From the NCBI GenBank assembly GCA_910586205.1, contig CAJUGD010000001.1, positions 62,001 to 126,000 of the forward strand: 64,000 nucleotides of DNA, given 5' to 3'. Made by a program: the position numbers and the translations under genes. Position 1 is the first letter of the stretch; every line of letters begins with the position of its first letter. The stretch is from an uncultured Lachnospiraceae bacterium. GTDB lineage: Bacteria > Bacillota > Clostridia > Lachnospirales > Lachnospiraceae. Below the pieces are notes generated by a model. It made no database searches and was not told the DNA's origin. It saw only the letters and a program-made list of their open reading frames with translations. Of the stretch, positions 26,428 through 34,641 are shown in pieces.

Positions 26428-28362
26428 ATGAAATTCGTAGATTTAAAATGTCCTAATTGCGGAGGAAGATTATTCCCGGTACAGGGCAATCAGAAGATTA
26501 TGGCATGTGAGTATTGCGGCAGCCAGTATATACTAGAGGATGACCGGGTAATTCATTATCATGTCCATCAGCATGCAACGCAAAAAAACACTTCTTCAGA
26601 CCGCTCCGGAGCCTTGGCCGCCGCAGGGATTCTTCTGGGTCTGGTTGTGTTGTTTCTCGCAGGAATAGGCATCAGCAGCAGGAACAAAGCAGATTATAAT
26701 ATCCGTTCCCAAGAAGCTTATTTTCCTTCCGCTGCTGAAGGGCGGGAGGCAGAGACCGCTATGGTTGGCTCAAAGTCTCCGTTTTATGAGGTTTTGGTTG
26801 AGGCGATTTACGAAAAGCCGGCTGAGGCAGTTGACATACAGGCAAAAGAGCGGCTTAAGTATATTAAGATCCACACAGGCCGGGAGAGTTTTCTGGTGGA
26901 TTACAGCTTTGAGGATCCATATGAAAGCGAGACAATGGATGTTAAGCGGCTGGAGCTTACGCCAAAGGATTGGGACACGGATGATCTGGCAAATTTCCCT
27001 GGACTTGTAAAAGTAGAATTGTCTTATAGCTGGGCGGATGGGGCGGTTTTACAGGATCTGAAGGAACTAAAGGGGCTGGCCTGTCACGGAGAGAGTCCGA
27101 AAGATCTGGCTCAGTGGCTGGATCCGAGACAGCTTAAAGAGCTGAGGCTGGATCAGCCAGAGGATTTGGAGGGATTGTCAGCGTTTGAGAATTTGGAGAT
27201 TCTTTCTCTGGAGGATGTAACAGCGCCGGACATCCGGCAGTTAGCATCCATGAAGATGCTCCGATCCCTTTCTATTATAGAGGAGGAGCCGCCGTCTGAT
27301 CCTTTTTCAGAAGAACCGACTTCCTATGCTCTGACCGATTATTCGGCCATTTCTGTCCTGACAGGCTTAGAGTGTTTGGAACTGGAGTCATCGTCTGTCC
27401 GGGATTTGAGCTTTTTAAAGAGTCTGAAGAACCTTACAGAGCTGTCAGTTGCAGGGACAGAAGCCATTAGCTTAGAGCCTGTGGGGGAGCTTTCTCAGCT
27501 TACGCGGCTAAGACTTGAGGACAATGATTCTTTGAAGGATTATGAATTTTTGTCAAGACTTACAGGTCTTACAAGCCTTGTACTGGATAAAGATACCTCT
27601 CAGCCGGATCCGGATTTATCTTCCATGGGGCAGTTGAAGGAGCTTGAGGTTTGCGGGCTGATGTCAATGGCGCCGCTGAAGGGACTTACCCAGCTAAAGT
27701 CCTTATGTATCCGCGGATGCCTTCTTGACGATATTCAGGCACTTTCTTCTCTGTCCGGCCTGGAAAGGCTGACCTGCTACTCGACCTGGACTTATGCTGT
27801 ACCGCTTAGAAGCCTTAGCTTTTTAGACGGGATGACAAGTCTGAAATACCTGGATTTCACTGGGATTGAGAACACAGACAGATGGGCCAGCTATGGCCGT
27901 AATATAGAGATCTACGGAGATATTTCCAATGTGTTTAATCATGCCGGGTTGGAGGAATTGTACTTAAATGAGTGTATGTTCGGCCTTGATTTTGGCAAGC
28001 TGGCAGAGAATCCTTCTCTTAAGGTTTTGCAGATGAAGGAGGTCAGCATAAAGAAAAATATTCGTGTAGAGTCTTATGCCGGTATGATGAATGTGTGGTA
28101 TGACGATGTGTCTTTGGATGAAAATAGTAACTTTCTGACAAATTATCCAGGTCTTAAGGAGCTGTATCTGGATGGAAATCAGCTGACGGATGTTTCCTTT
28201 GCAACAGAGCTTAAGGAGCTGGAGCGTTTGGGACTCTGCAATAACTACATAACGGATCTGACGCCCCTTAACCAGTCAGAAAAGCTTGCATATCTGGATA
28301 TTCGTCAGAATCCGGTAAACGGGACAATAGAAGCAAGGAATTTGGTAGAGATTCTGCAATAG
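26428..28362 (+). CDS. Zinc-ribbon, single-pass membrane LRR protein
   Basis: A 644-residue protein. A zinc ribbon at the N-terminus (Cys8, Cys11, Cys27, Cys30) is followed by a short linker and a membrane helix (about 54-73). The rest contains many leucine-rich repeats of about 22-25 residues (for example LTGLECLELESSSVRDLSFL and LPGLKELYLDGNQLTDVSFA-like units). The ribbon should be inside and the repeats outside. The repeats resemble the internalin/DUF-type bacterial LRR fold, a protein-binding scaffold. Its partner is unknown. The stop is adjacent to the next gene's ribosome site. Confidence 0.82.
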   Translation: MKFVDLKCPNCGGRLFPVQGNQKIMACEYCGSQYILEDDRVIHYHVHQHATQKNTSSDRSGALAAAGILLGLVVLFLAGIGISSRNKADYNIRSQEAYFPSAAEGREAETAMVGSKSPFYEVLVEAIYEKPAEAVDIQAKERLKYIKIHTGRESFLVDYSFEDPYESETMDVKRLELTPKDWDTDDLANFPGLVKVELSYSWADGAVLQDLKELKGLACHGESPKDLAQWLDPRQLKELRLDQPEDLEGLSAFENLEILSLEDVTAPDIRQLASMKMLRSLSIIEEEPPSDPFSEEPTSYALTDYSAISVLTGLECLELESSSVRDLSFLKSLKNLTELSVAGTEAISLEPVGELSQLTRLRLEDNDSLKDYEFLSRLTGLTSLVLDKDTSQPDPDLSSMGQLKELEVCGLMSMAPLKGLTQLKSLCIRGCLLDDIQALSSLSGLERLTCYSTWTYAVPLRSLSFLDGMTSLKYLDFTGIENTDRWASYGRNIEIYGDISNVFNHAGLEELYLNECMFGLDFGKLAENPSLKVLQMKEVSIKKNIRVESYAGMMNVWYDDVSLDENSNFLTNYPGLKELYLDGNQLTDVSFATELKELERLGLCNNYITDLTPLNQSEKLAYLDIRQNPVNGTIEARNLVEILQ

Positions 28363-28369
28363 GAGGGAG

Positions 28370-28678
28370 ATGGCGGCAGTGGGAGAGGGAAAAGCAGGGG
28401 AGGCTTTTGAACAGCATGGCAGGACAGAGGAATTTCGGATTGCTGTGGTGGGAATTATTATAGAAAACCTTGATTTGGCCGGGTCAGTCAATGAGATCCT
28501 GCATCAGTACAATACTTATATTATCGGGCGTATGGGGCTTCCCTACAGAGAAAAGCAGGTAAATATTATCAGTGTTGTGCTGGATGCCCCGTCAGATGTG
28601 ATCAGTGCTGTATCCGGGAAGCTGGGACGTTTGCCAGGGGTCAGTTCCAAGGCGCTGTATTCACGGCAAAAAGGGTAA
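28370..28678 (+). CDS. TM1266-type putative iron-only hydrogenase system regulator
   Basis: A 102-residue ACT/ferredoxin-like fold protein. The stretch EILHQYNTYIIGRMGLPYREK and ISVVLDAPSDVISAVSGKLGRLPGV are the hallmark of the TM1266 family, which often sits with hydE/F/G maturation genes. No hydrogenase gene is visible here. The ATG at 28370 is only 3 nt after AGGAGG; GTG 28379 is an alternative with better spacing. Its last 18 bp overlap the convergent FeoB-like gene. Confidence 0.85.
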   Translation: MAAVGEGKAGEAFEQHGRTEEFRIAVVGIIIENLDLAGSVNEILHQYNTYIIGRMGLPYREKQVNIISVVLDAPSDVISAVSGKLGRLPGVSSKALYSRQKG

Positions 28679-30481
28679 TGCGGCGCAAACGCCGGAAAAG
28701 AGTATACAAAGCCCTGCACCAAACATGGTGGGGAGAAGAACAGAGACCGCGGTCCATTTCCAGGATCCGGTTTCTTTTTTTATGCACCGGACTGCATTCA
28801 GGCAGGGCCAGTGAAACAGGCAGAATATCATAGTACAGATCATGGTGGTGTGGGTCCATCCGAAAGAAGCGCTTAAGTATGGGACAGAGAAAGATTCTGC
28901 TGTAAGGATAATAGGAATGACCATCTCGTGGGCAGGAAAAGCCAAAAGGAAGGCAAAGAGTATGATCCCGTTAAGACCCATCAGCCGTGCCGGCAGATCC
29001 AGGAAACAAATGAAAGAGCGGAAAATACCAGGGAAAAAATATGCAGTAAGCCACACTGCGGAAACGGTCGGAAACATGATTGCCATGGATCGGATCAGGG
29101 CGGGAAGGACCTGCTCCCGAAGGGCGCGAAGGAGCGTTTTGTGGATTATGGGACAGCGCAGGGGCGGCAACTCTAATGTAAAGGAAGAACCAGGACCCTG
29201 AAGCAAGGTGTGGGAGAGAAGCCACGACACGAACAGGGAAGCCGTAATACTAAAGAGGATCAGGATGGTGAACGTCAACGCCGGAGCCAGGGAGGCAAAG
29301 GGCAGAAAAGGAGCGGCATTTTGCAGGGTGTTTATGGACGGCGCCGGCTCAGACTCAGACCAAAACAGGAGTGTAGTCAGGTACAGTAAGACAGGAAGCT
29401 GTCTGCTGCATGGGACAAAGGAATTGGTTAGAATGGCAATCAGGCGTTCGCGGGGGGACTCCATAAGCGCTGATTGGGAAATTCCTGCAGCATTGCAGAC
29501 AAAGCCCATGGCAGTGGTCAGACATTGCTTTGTGCAGCACATACAGCGCCGGTAAGCAGAATCCATATGGAATGCAATTCTGGGAAGGCAGCCTGCATCC
29601 TCTAACACTGTAAAAAGCAGAAGAAAAACCGTCAGAGGAAGCAGCATCATGGAAATAAGCCAGGAAAAGGAACGGTAAAAACCGCGGACGATTAAAAAGC
29701 TTATCCATGGAGGGGCGTTCCAGGATGTTATAAAAGAAAGAATCTTTGGCTCCAAGCGCATAAGATGGCTGTAAATCAGGCTTCCTGGCAGCGAGGCACA
29801 GGCCAGAGTCAGCCAGCACAGACTTAGAAGAAGGGAAAAGATAAGGATAGTCCCAAGGATTGGATGCAGGGTGATTTGGTCTGTAATATTCTGGCTATGA
29901 CTATGCTGCGAATGGGTCAGACGGACCGTTTCTTTGAAAAGCTGTTTTGGGCAGAAGTCCAGACAGTCGTAGTTAAAGCGCTGTCCGGCCGTGTCTTTTA
30001 TGACTTGGCGGATCTGGTTTAAGGAGCGGGAGTAAAGGGCACAGCAGCTTATGACGGGGATTTGCAGTACATCTTCCAGCAGTTTATAATCGATTTCTAT
30101 GCCTTTTTTCTCGGCTTCGTCGCGGAAATTGATGCAAAGGATGATCGGAAGATTTTTATCTTTAACGGACTCCAGTGTGAGAAGGTGTTTTAACAGGTAG
30201 AGATCTGGTTCCAGGCACGCGGCGCTGCATGTCAGGATCAAAAGATCATATTTGTCTTCTGCCATGGAGGAACATAAGGCAGACGGCCAGGGAGATGGAA
30301 GATCCGATGCCAGATAGAGATGGTGATCCATGGTAAAGGAGCCTTGTGTTTGGGAGACTGTGGAGCCGGGCCAGTTTCCTGTATGGCAGTGAAGGCCGGT
30401 GAGGCCATTAAAGATCGTGGTTTTTCCGGTGTTGGGGTTGCCCAGAAGGATAATGGATGTGAAGGGAACTTGGGGGATCAT
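28661..30481 (-). CDS. FeoB-like GTPase-permease, divergent
   Basis: A 606-residue protein with an N-terminal G domain and a polytopic C-terminal part. G1 is GNPNTGKTT (14-22), G2 lies in HTGNWPGSTV, and G4 is NFRDEAEKKG. G3, normally DLPGxYSL, reads DLPSPWP, so the switch II glycine is lost. The Gate motif keeps the Pro-Cys pair (SFVPCSRQLPV). FeoB imports ferrous iron; this divergent and short copy may be altered in nucleotide response or substrate. No feoA is near. It is convergent with, and overlaps, the TM1266-type gene. Confidence 0.8.
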   Translation of the reverse strand: MIPQVPFTSIILLGNPNTGKTTIFNGLTGLHCHTGNWPGSTVSQTQGSFTMDHHLYLASDLPSPWPSALCSSMAEDKYDLLILTCSAACLEPDLYLLKHLLTLESVKDKNLPIILCINFRDEAEKKGIEIDYKLLEDVLQIPVISCCALYSRSLNQIRQVIKDTAGQRFNYDCLDFCPKQLFKETVRLTHSQHSHSQNITDQITLHPILGTILIFSLLLSLCWLTLACASLPGSLIYSHLMRLEPKILSFITSWNAPPWISFLIVRGFYRSFSWLISMMLLPLTVFLLLFTVLEDAGCLPRIAFHMDSAYRRCMCCTKQCLTTAMGFVCNAAGISQSALMESPRERLIAILTNSFVPCSRQLPVLLYLTTLLFWSESEPAPSINTLQNAAPFLPFASLAPALTFTILILFSITASLFVSWLLSHTLLQGPGSSFTLELPPLRCPIIHKTLLRALREQVLPALIRSMAIMFPTVSAVWLTAYFFPGIFRSFICFLDLPARLMGLNGIILFAFLLAFPAHEMVIPIILTAESFSVPYLSASFGWTHTTMICTMIFCLFHWPCLNAVRCIKKETGSWKWTAVSVLLPTMFGAGLCILFSGVCAALPFLP

Positions 30482-30672
30482 GAAGGGAAAGCTCCTGATT
30501 ATAAAAGGGGGTTACTGATTAGGTATGCAGGGAGGGGATTGACAGGTGCATGGATAATATGGAAGATGCTGTAGGTTTTACCATGGTTCTCCTAGTTATT
30601 TTCCATGAATTATGTGCTATGATGGTTTTGTAACAGAAATGTAATATTTTAGAAACAGAAGGAGGATGTACC

Positions 30673-31497
30673 ATGAGGAAATTGCCGTTTTATGTATGTG
30701 CTGCCGTATTTGCAGCAGGAGCTATGTCAAGTACAGCTTATGGTATGACAGCCGGTACATATAATGTTCCAGGGGGAAGGGCAGTGGTGATCGGCGGAAG
30801 TAATATGGAGGAACTGAAAAATGTGCTGGAACAGATACAGGGAAGTTTTGGGGGAACTTGCTCTGGAAATGTTTATTTAGGGGGAAGCGGAGCTTTTGGG
30901 AATGGGGAGTGCGGCAATGAGTGGATTTGGGGAAATATGGGAGGGTGCATAACAGGTGGAGAACAGCAGCCGGATTTACCATGGGATTCAGGGAAGCCGG
31001 ACGTGCCGGATAAGCCGGGAGACTCAGGAAAGCCGGACGTGCCGGATAAGCCTGGGGATTCAGGAAAGCCGGATGTACCGGATAAGGACAAACCGGATAA
31101 GCCGGGACAGGGAACTACCCAAGATGCATATGCGGCCCAGGTGGTAGAGCTGGTGAATGAGGAGCGGGCGAAAGCAGGACTTCCGGCTCTTACCGTACAT
31201 ACAGGAGCGGAGAGCGCAGCGATGGTGCGGGCAAAGGAGATTGAGAGAAGCTTTTCTCATACACGGCCAAATGGAAGCAGCTTTTATACAGCGCTCCAGG
31301 AAGCAGGGATTCGTTACCAGTCAGCAGGGGAGAATATAGCTTATGGCCAGACAAGTCCTGCACAGGTAATGGATTCCTGGATGAACAGTTCCGGTCATAG
31401 GGCCAATATTTTAAATTCCGGCTATGATTCCATTGCAGTGGCTCATTATCAGAATGGGGCAGGAGTGGACTATTGGGTACAGTTGTTTGTCAAGTAA
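30673..31497 (+). CDS. Secreted CAP-domain (SCP/PR1) protein
   Basis: A 274-residue exported protein: signal peptide (about 1-24), a Gly-rich region, three 12-residue repeats DSGKPDVPDKPG (about 105-140), then a CAP domain (about 155-274). The CAP domain shows VVELVNEERAKAGLPAL, the FSHTRPNG motif, AGENIAYG and NSSGHRANILNSGYDSIAVA. Bacterial CAP proteins are extracellular and often bind cell-wall or small ligands; catalytic role is uncertain. AGGAGG precedes the ATG. It appears monocistronic, with a terminator hairpin at 31535-31570. Confidence 0.88.
   Translation: MRKLPFYVCAAVFAAGAMSSTAYGMTAGTYNVPGGRAVVIGGSNMEELKNVLEQIQGSFGGTCSGNVYLGGSGAFGNGECGNEWIWGNMGGCITGGEQQPDLPWDSGKPDVPDKPGDSGKPDVPDKPGDSGKPDVPDKDKPDKPGQGTTQDAYAAQVVELVNEERAKAGLPALTVHTGAESAAMVRAKEIERSFSHTRPNGSSFYTALQEAGIRYQSAGENIAYGQTSPAQVMDSWMNSSGHRANILNSGYDSIAVAHYQNGAGVDYWVQLFVK
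30985..31092 (+). repeat. 36-bp coding tandem repeat, three copies
   Basis: Units start at 30985, 31021 and 31057. Each encodes DSGKPDVPDKPG, the last one changed to end DKDK. It forms a proline-rich stalk between the export signal and the CAP domain. High identity between units makes copy number likely to vary between strains. Confidence 0.9.
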
Positions 31498-31534
31498 GTC
31501 TTACTCTGCATTTTAATCGGCATTTTATTAGTAA

Positions 31535-31575
31535 GATCCCCGGCAGCAGGAAATTATGCGGCCGGGGATCTTGTG
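31535..31575. terminator. Hairpin between CAP gene and recombinase gene
   Basis: GATCCCCGGC (31535-31544) pairs with GCCGGGGATC (31561-31570), a perfect 10-bp stem with a 16-nt loop. The following TTGTGTATGTTATT is a poor U-run. It lies between two convergent genes and probably ends both transcripts. Confidence 0.6.
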
Positions 31576-31582
31576 TATGTTA

Positions 31583-32386
31583 TTACCAGTCAACTACCTG
31601 GTTAATAATATTCTGTTGTTCTGTGCTGGTCTTTCTCAGGTATATCCGGGTTGTCTCAATGCTTTCGTGCCCCATTAAATCTGCCAACATAGAAATGTCA
31701 TTATATCGCTCCAGAAAGCTTTTGGCAAAGCGGTGCCGGAAAGAATGGGGATAGATAACCGACGGATCCAGCCCGTATTGGATGGCAAACTTTTTTAGCT
31801 GTCCTGCAATTCCTCGGGAGGTGATGCGGTCTCCGAATTTGTTCACAAAAATAAAGCCGCTTTGCCGGTCATTTTCGGAGAGCCATATCAGAGCTTCTTT
31901 TTTTAAGCTGGAGGGGATATAAATTCTGCGCAGTTTTCCGCCTTTGGAATAGAGATCCAAGTATCCGATTTTCACATGCTCTGTCTTGATTTGAACCAAT
32001 TCACTGACTCTGGCGCCGGTAGCAGCCAGAAAACGCACCACAAAATACCAGTACATTTCTCCATCCTGCTTGAGACGGTTTTTGAAATAAAGATAATCAG
32101 CCTCACTGATGACATTTTCCAGGAAGGGCTTTTGCTGTACTTTTACAGTCGTCAGCTTCCACTTTTCCTTTTGAATGCTTTCCAGATAACAGTTTATAGC
32201 CCGAATCCGCAGGTTTACGGTTTGAGGTTTGTAGTTCTCAATCAGATAGATTTTGTAATCACGGAGATTTTTGCGGGTGAGGCTGCAGTACCGGTTGTTG
32301 TACTGATTGAGTGTGTACACATACGAGATGATGGTGTTTTGCGATAAGTTCTGTTCCTTCAAGTAATCTTCAAATGTTTCCGTCAT
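31583..32386 (-). CDS. Tyrosine recombinase (XerC/D-like integrase)
   Basis: A 267-residue site-specific recombinase with an N-terminal SAM-like core-binding domain and a full catalytic set: Arg in TGARVSELVQIK, Lys in KGGKLR, HSFRH, and LMGHESIETTRIYLR with the nucleophilic tyrosine. ATG 32386 is used because AAGGAG lies 8 nt upstream; the upstream 50-codon extension lacks a ribosome site. It is AT-richer than its neighbours and no phage or IS partner genes are visible. It may be an orphan or invertase-type enzyme. Confidence 0.9.
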   Translation of the reverse strand: MTETFEDYLKEQNLSQNTIISYVYTLNQYNNRYCSLTRKNLRDYKIYLIENYKPQTVNLRIRAINCYLESIQKEKWKLTTVKVQQKPFLENVISEADYLYFKNRLKQDGEMYWYFVVRFLAATGARVSELVQIKTEHVKIGYLDLYSKGGKLRRIYIPSSLKKEALIWLSENDRQSGFIFVNKFGDRITSRGIAGQLKKFAIQYGLDPSVIYPHSFRHRFAKSFLERYNDISMLADLMGHESIETTRIYLRKTSTEQQNIINQVVDW

Positions 32387-32524
32387 AGCAATTTCTCCTT
32401 TGTATAGTATTTTTGACCATATACCAGTGGGATTTTCTGAACTCAGATAGTATATCGTCCGTTTTATTGTACAATTAGAATGGGTAAAAGATACAACTAA
32501 ATATGGTAATAAATGGAAAAATAA

Positions 32525-32553
32525 TTGGGTTACCATTGAATGTGAAATATGAT
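32525..32553 (+). promoter_or_regulatory. Sigma-A promoter of the PrpR-like regulator
   Basis: TTGGGT (32525-32530), 17-nt spacer, TATGAT (32548-32553). It is flanked by the inverted pair ATGGTAA (32503-32509) and TTACCAT (32530-32536) around the -35, and by TGAAAY repeats at 32543, 32564 and 32575. Confidence 0.6.
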
Positions 32554-32580
32554 ATAGTAAATGTGAAACGAATTTGAAAT
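32543..32580. promoter_or_regulatory. Helically phased TGAAAY repeats, putative autoregulatory operator
   Basis: TGAAAT (32543-32548), TGAAAC (32564-32569) and TGAAAT (32575-32580) are spaced 21 and 11 bp, two and one helical turns. They run from the -10 into the leader of the regulator gene. The same hexamer occurs in phase upstream of garR. Confidence 0.45.
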
Positions 32581-32602
32581 AAAAAAGGAGTAACAGAGAA
32601 TT

Positions 32603-34468
32603 ATGGGAAAGATTACGCTTTTGGTATCAAGAGAAGAAATGCTCCACCAGGCTCATAATATATTGCAGGAAAAGAAATATAAGATTCAAAGCATGAAGGT
32701 AATTGACACTGCTTCTGCAGTTACAGAGGCGCGGCGTTCTATCAGCGAAGGCGCTTCCATTATTATCGCAAGGGGGCTTCAGGCATCTTTGATCAAACAG
32801 TATACGGATATTCCGGTAGTGGAGATCGTTCTGACTGCTCAGGAAATGGCGCTTTTGGTGACTCGGGCAAAGCAGATTGTAAAGAAGCCAAGGCCCATGA
32901 TCGCGGTAGTGGGATTTCATAATATGTTCTGCGATATGTCTTATTTCGACGAGCTGTACGGGATTGTTCTGCAGACCTTTTATGTGAGGCAGGGAACAGA
33001 GCTGGAAGGCGCTGTGGAGGAGGCGGTGAAGCAGGGGGCAGATCTGATTATCGGAGGAGATCTGGCTGTGTCTAAAGCCACAAAAGCGGGAGTGCCGTCC
33101 TTATTTTTATCCATGACAGAGGACTCTCTGCGTCAGGCATTTGCCATGGCAGAGCGTATGGACTATGCAGTCAGTGTGGAAAAGAAGACGGCAGCCCAGA
33201 TAGAGACCTTGCTGGATTATTCTTATAACGGCGTGATCCGCTTAGACGGGGCAGGGACCATTACAGCGGTAAATCCAATGATGGAGGATATGATGGGAAA
33301 GAACTGGCAGGAGCTGAAAGGGTCTGATATCCGGGATGCAGCTCCTCAGATCAAAGAGGAAGAACTGAAGCGGGTGCTGGAAAAGGGGGAGGAATATTCC
33401 CTGTTTTTGGAATGGGGAAGGGGATCCGTATTTGCAGTCATGGCTCCGGTGCTTTATGAGGAGCGGGTGGACGGAGCGATCATTACCTGCCATAAGATGA
33501 AAAAGAAGCTGGCACTATCCGCGAAAAAAGGTGGATCTGAAAACAGCCTGCCTCCTCTTGTCCGGTTTGAGGACATGTTGCAGGAGTCAAAAGCCATGCA
33601 GGAATGTGTGCACTTGGCACGGCTTTATGCATTGTCCAAACAGCCGGTAGTATTGATGGGAGAGCCGGGGACAGAGAGAAGAATGATGGCAGAAGCGATT
33701 CACAACAGCAGCAGCCGGGAAAACGGACCGTTTTTGGATGTTCCCTGTGCCGGGCTGACAGGAGAGGAACAGCGCGTCATGATTTTTGGGGAGCGAGGAG
33801 CTGTCCTGCAGGTTAACGGCGGTTCACTTTTGATTCAGGATGCTCAGGAGCTGACGCCGGACAACCAGTACCGGTTATATCAGCTGATACGTTTTCGGGT
33901 TTGCCACGGCACAGACATTGCAAGTCTGCGTCGGGTGGATGTGAGGGTAATGGTCACATTAGAGAAAACACCATGCATATTGATGGAGGAGGGAAGGCTG
34001 CGTCAGGATTTGGGCTACCTCTTGTCCGGATTAGAGGTGACTGTGCCGCCGCTTCGGGAACGGACAGAGGATTTGCAGAGAAAGCTGGAGGATGCTGTAA
34101 GAGAGAGCTGTGAACATTATTCCCGGTATCATGTCTTGACGGCTGGGGCAAAGAGGATGCTTTTAGAGTATTCCTGGAGAGGAAACTTGTTTCAGATTGA
34201 AAGCTTTTGTGATCGGTTGATTTTGACAGCAAAGAAAAGGTCCATTGATGAGCTTGCGGTGGGAAAACTTTTAAAAGAGCTGTATCCAAAGATAGCAGAT
34301 AAAGAATATGGAGAGGAAGAAAAGGAGCCGTATGGAGGAAACTTAGAGGCCATGCGGATTGCAGATGTGCTGAAAAAATACGGAGGAAACCGGGAAAAGG
34401 CGGCAAAGGAGCTGGGCATAAGCAAGGCGACTCTGTGGAGACACAGAAAGAAATATGGAATAGAGTAA
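32603..34468 (+). CDS. PrpR_N-type regulator with degenerate sigma-54 AAA+ domain
   Basis: A 621-residue regulator: a PrpR N-terminal sensory domain (about 1-185), a PAS domain (about 195-300), an AAA+ domain of the NtrC type (about 320-545) and a Fis-like helix-turn-helix (EKAAKELGISKATLWRHRKK). The AAA+ part is worn out: Walker A reads GEPGTERR without the lysine, the GAFTGA loop is missing (FGERGAVLQVNGG), and Walker B reads LLIQDAQEL. It should therefore bind DNA and sense a ligand but not activate sigma-54. It sits directly before garR and is the likely controller of the aldarate genes. Confidence 0.9.
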   Translation: MGKITLLVSREEMLHQAHNILQEKKYKIQSMKVIDTASAVTEARRSISEGASIIIARGLQASLIKQYTDIPVVEIVLTAQEMALLVTRAKQIVKKPRPMIAVVGFHNMFCDMSYFDELYGIVLQTFYVRQGTELEGAVEEAVKQGADLIIGGDLAVSKATKAGVPSLFLSMTEDSLRQAFAMAERMDYAVSVEKKTAAQIETLLDYSYNGVIRLDGAGTITAVNPMMEDMMGKNWQELKGSDIRDAAPQIKEEELKRVLEKGEEYSLFLEWGRGSVFAVMAPVLYEERVDGAIITCHKMKKKLALSAKKGGSENSLPPLVRFEDMLQESKAMQECVHLARLYALSKQPVVLMGEPGTERRMMAEAIHNSSSRENGPFLDVPCAGLTGEEQRVMIFGERGAVLQVNGGSLLIQDAQELTPDNQYRLYQLIRFRVCHGTDIASLRRVDVRVMVTLEKTPCILMEEGRLRQDLGYLLSGLEVTVPPLRERTEDLQRKLEDAVRESCEHYSRYHVLTAGAKRMLLEYSWRGNLFQIESFCDRLILTAKKRSIDELAVGKLLKELYPKIADKEYGEEEKEPYGGNLEAMRIADVLKKYGGNREKAAKELGISKATLWRHRKKYGIE

Positions 34469-34485
34469 AGGGATAGAGCTGTTGG

Positions 34486-34513
34486 AGAAACAAATATGAA
34501 ATAAAAATGAAAC
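34486..34513. promoter_or_regulatory. Three phased WGAAAY repeats upstream of garR
   Basis: AGAAAC (34486-34491), TGAAAT (34497-34502) and TGAAAC (34508-34513) are exactly 11 bp apart, so all lie on one face of the helix. They match the hexamer found before the regulator gene 32603, which makes them a likely binding site for that protein. Confidence 0.5.
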
Positions 34514-34641
34514 AATATTTCTTTTGCATCAAAATTTGCCGGGGATTCATGGAGTTTGTCAATAGTCAGAAGGGCAAGGATATTTTATAATTTGGAACCA
34601 GGTGAAAGAACCGGAAAATAAAGAAAGGCAAGGGAAAAGCA

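Noticed and set aside
30985..31092. 36-bp repeats as a possible CRISPR array
   Set aside because: Units are contiguous without spacers and stay in frame inside a coding gene.
34469..34641. Sigma-54 promoter before garR
   Set aside because: No GG-N10-GC pattern with the -24/-12 consensus; the regulator also lacks GAFTGA.
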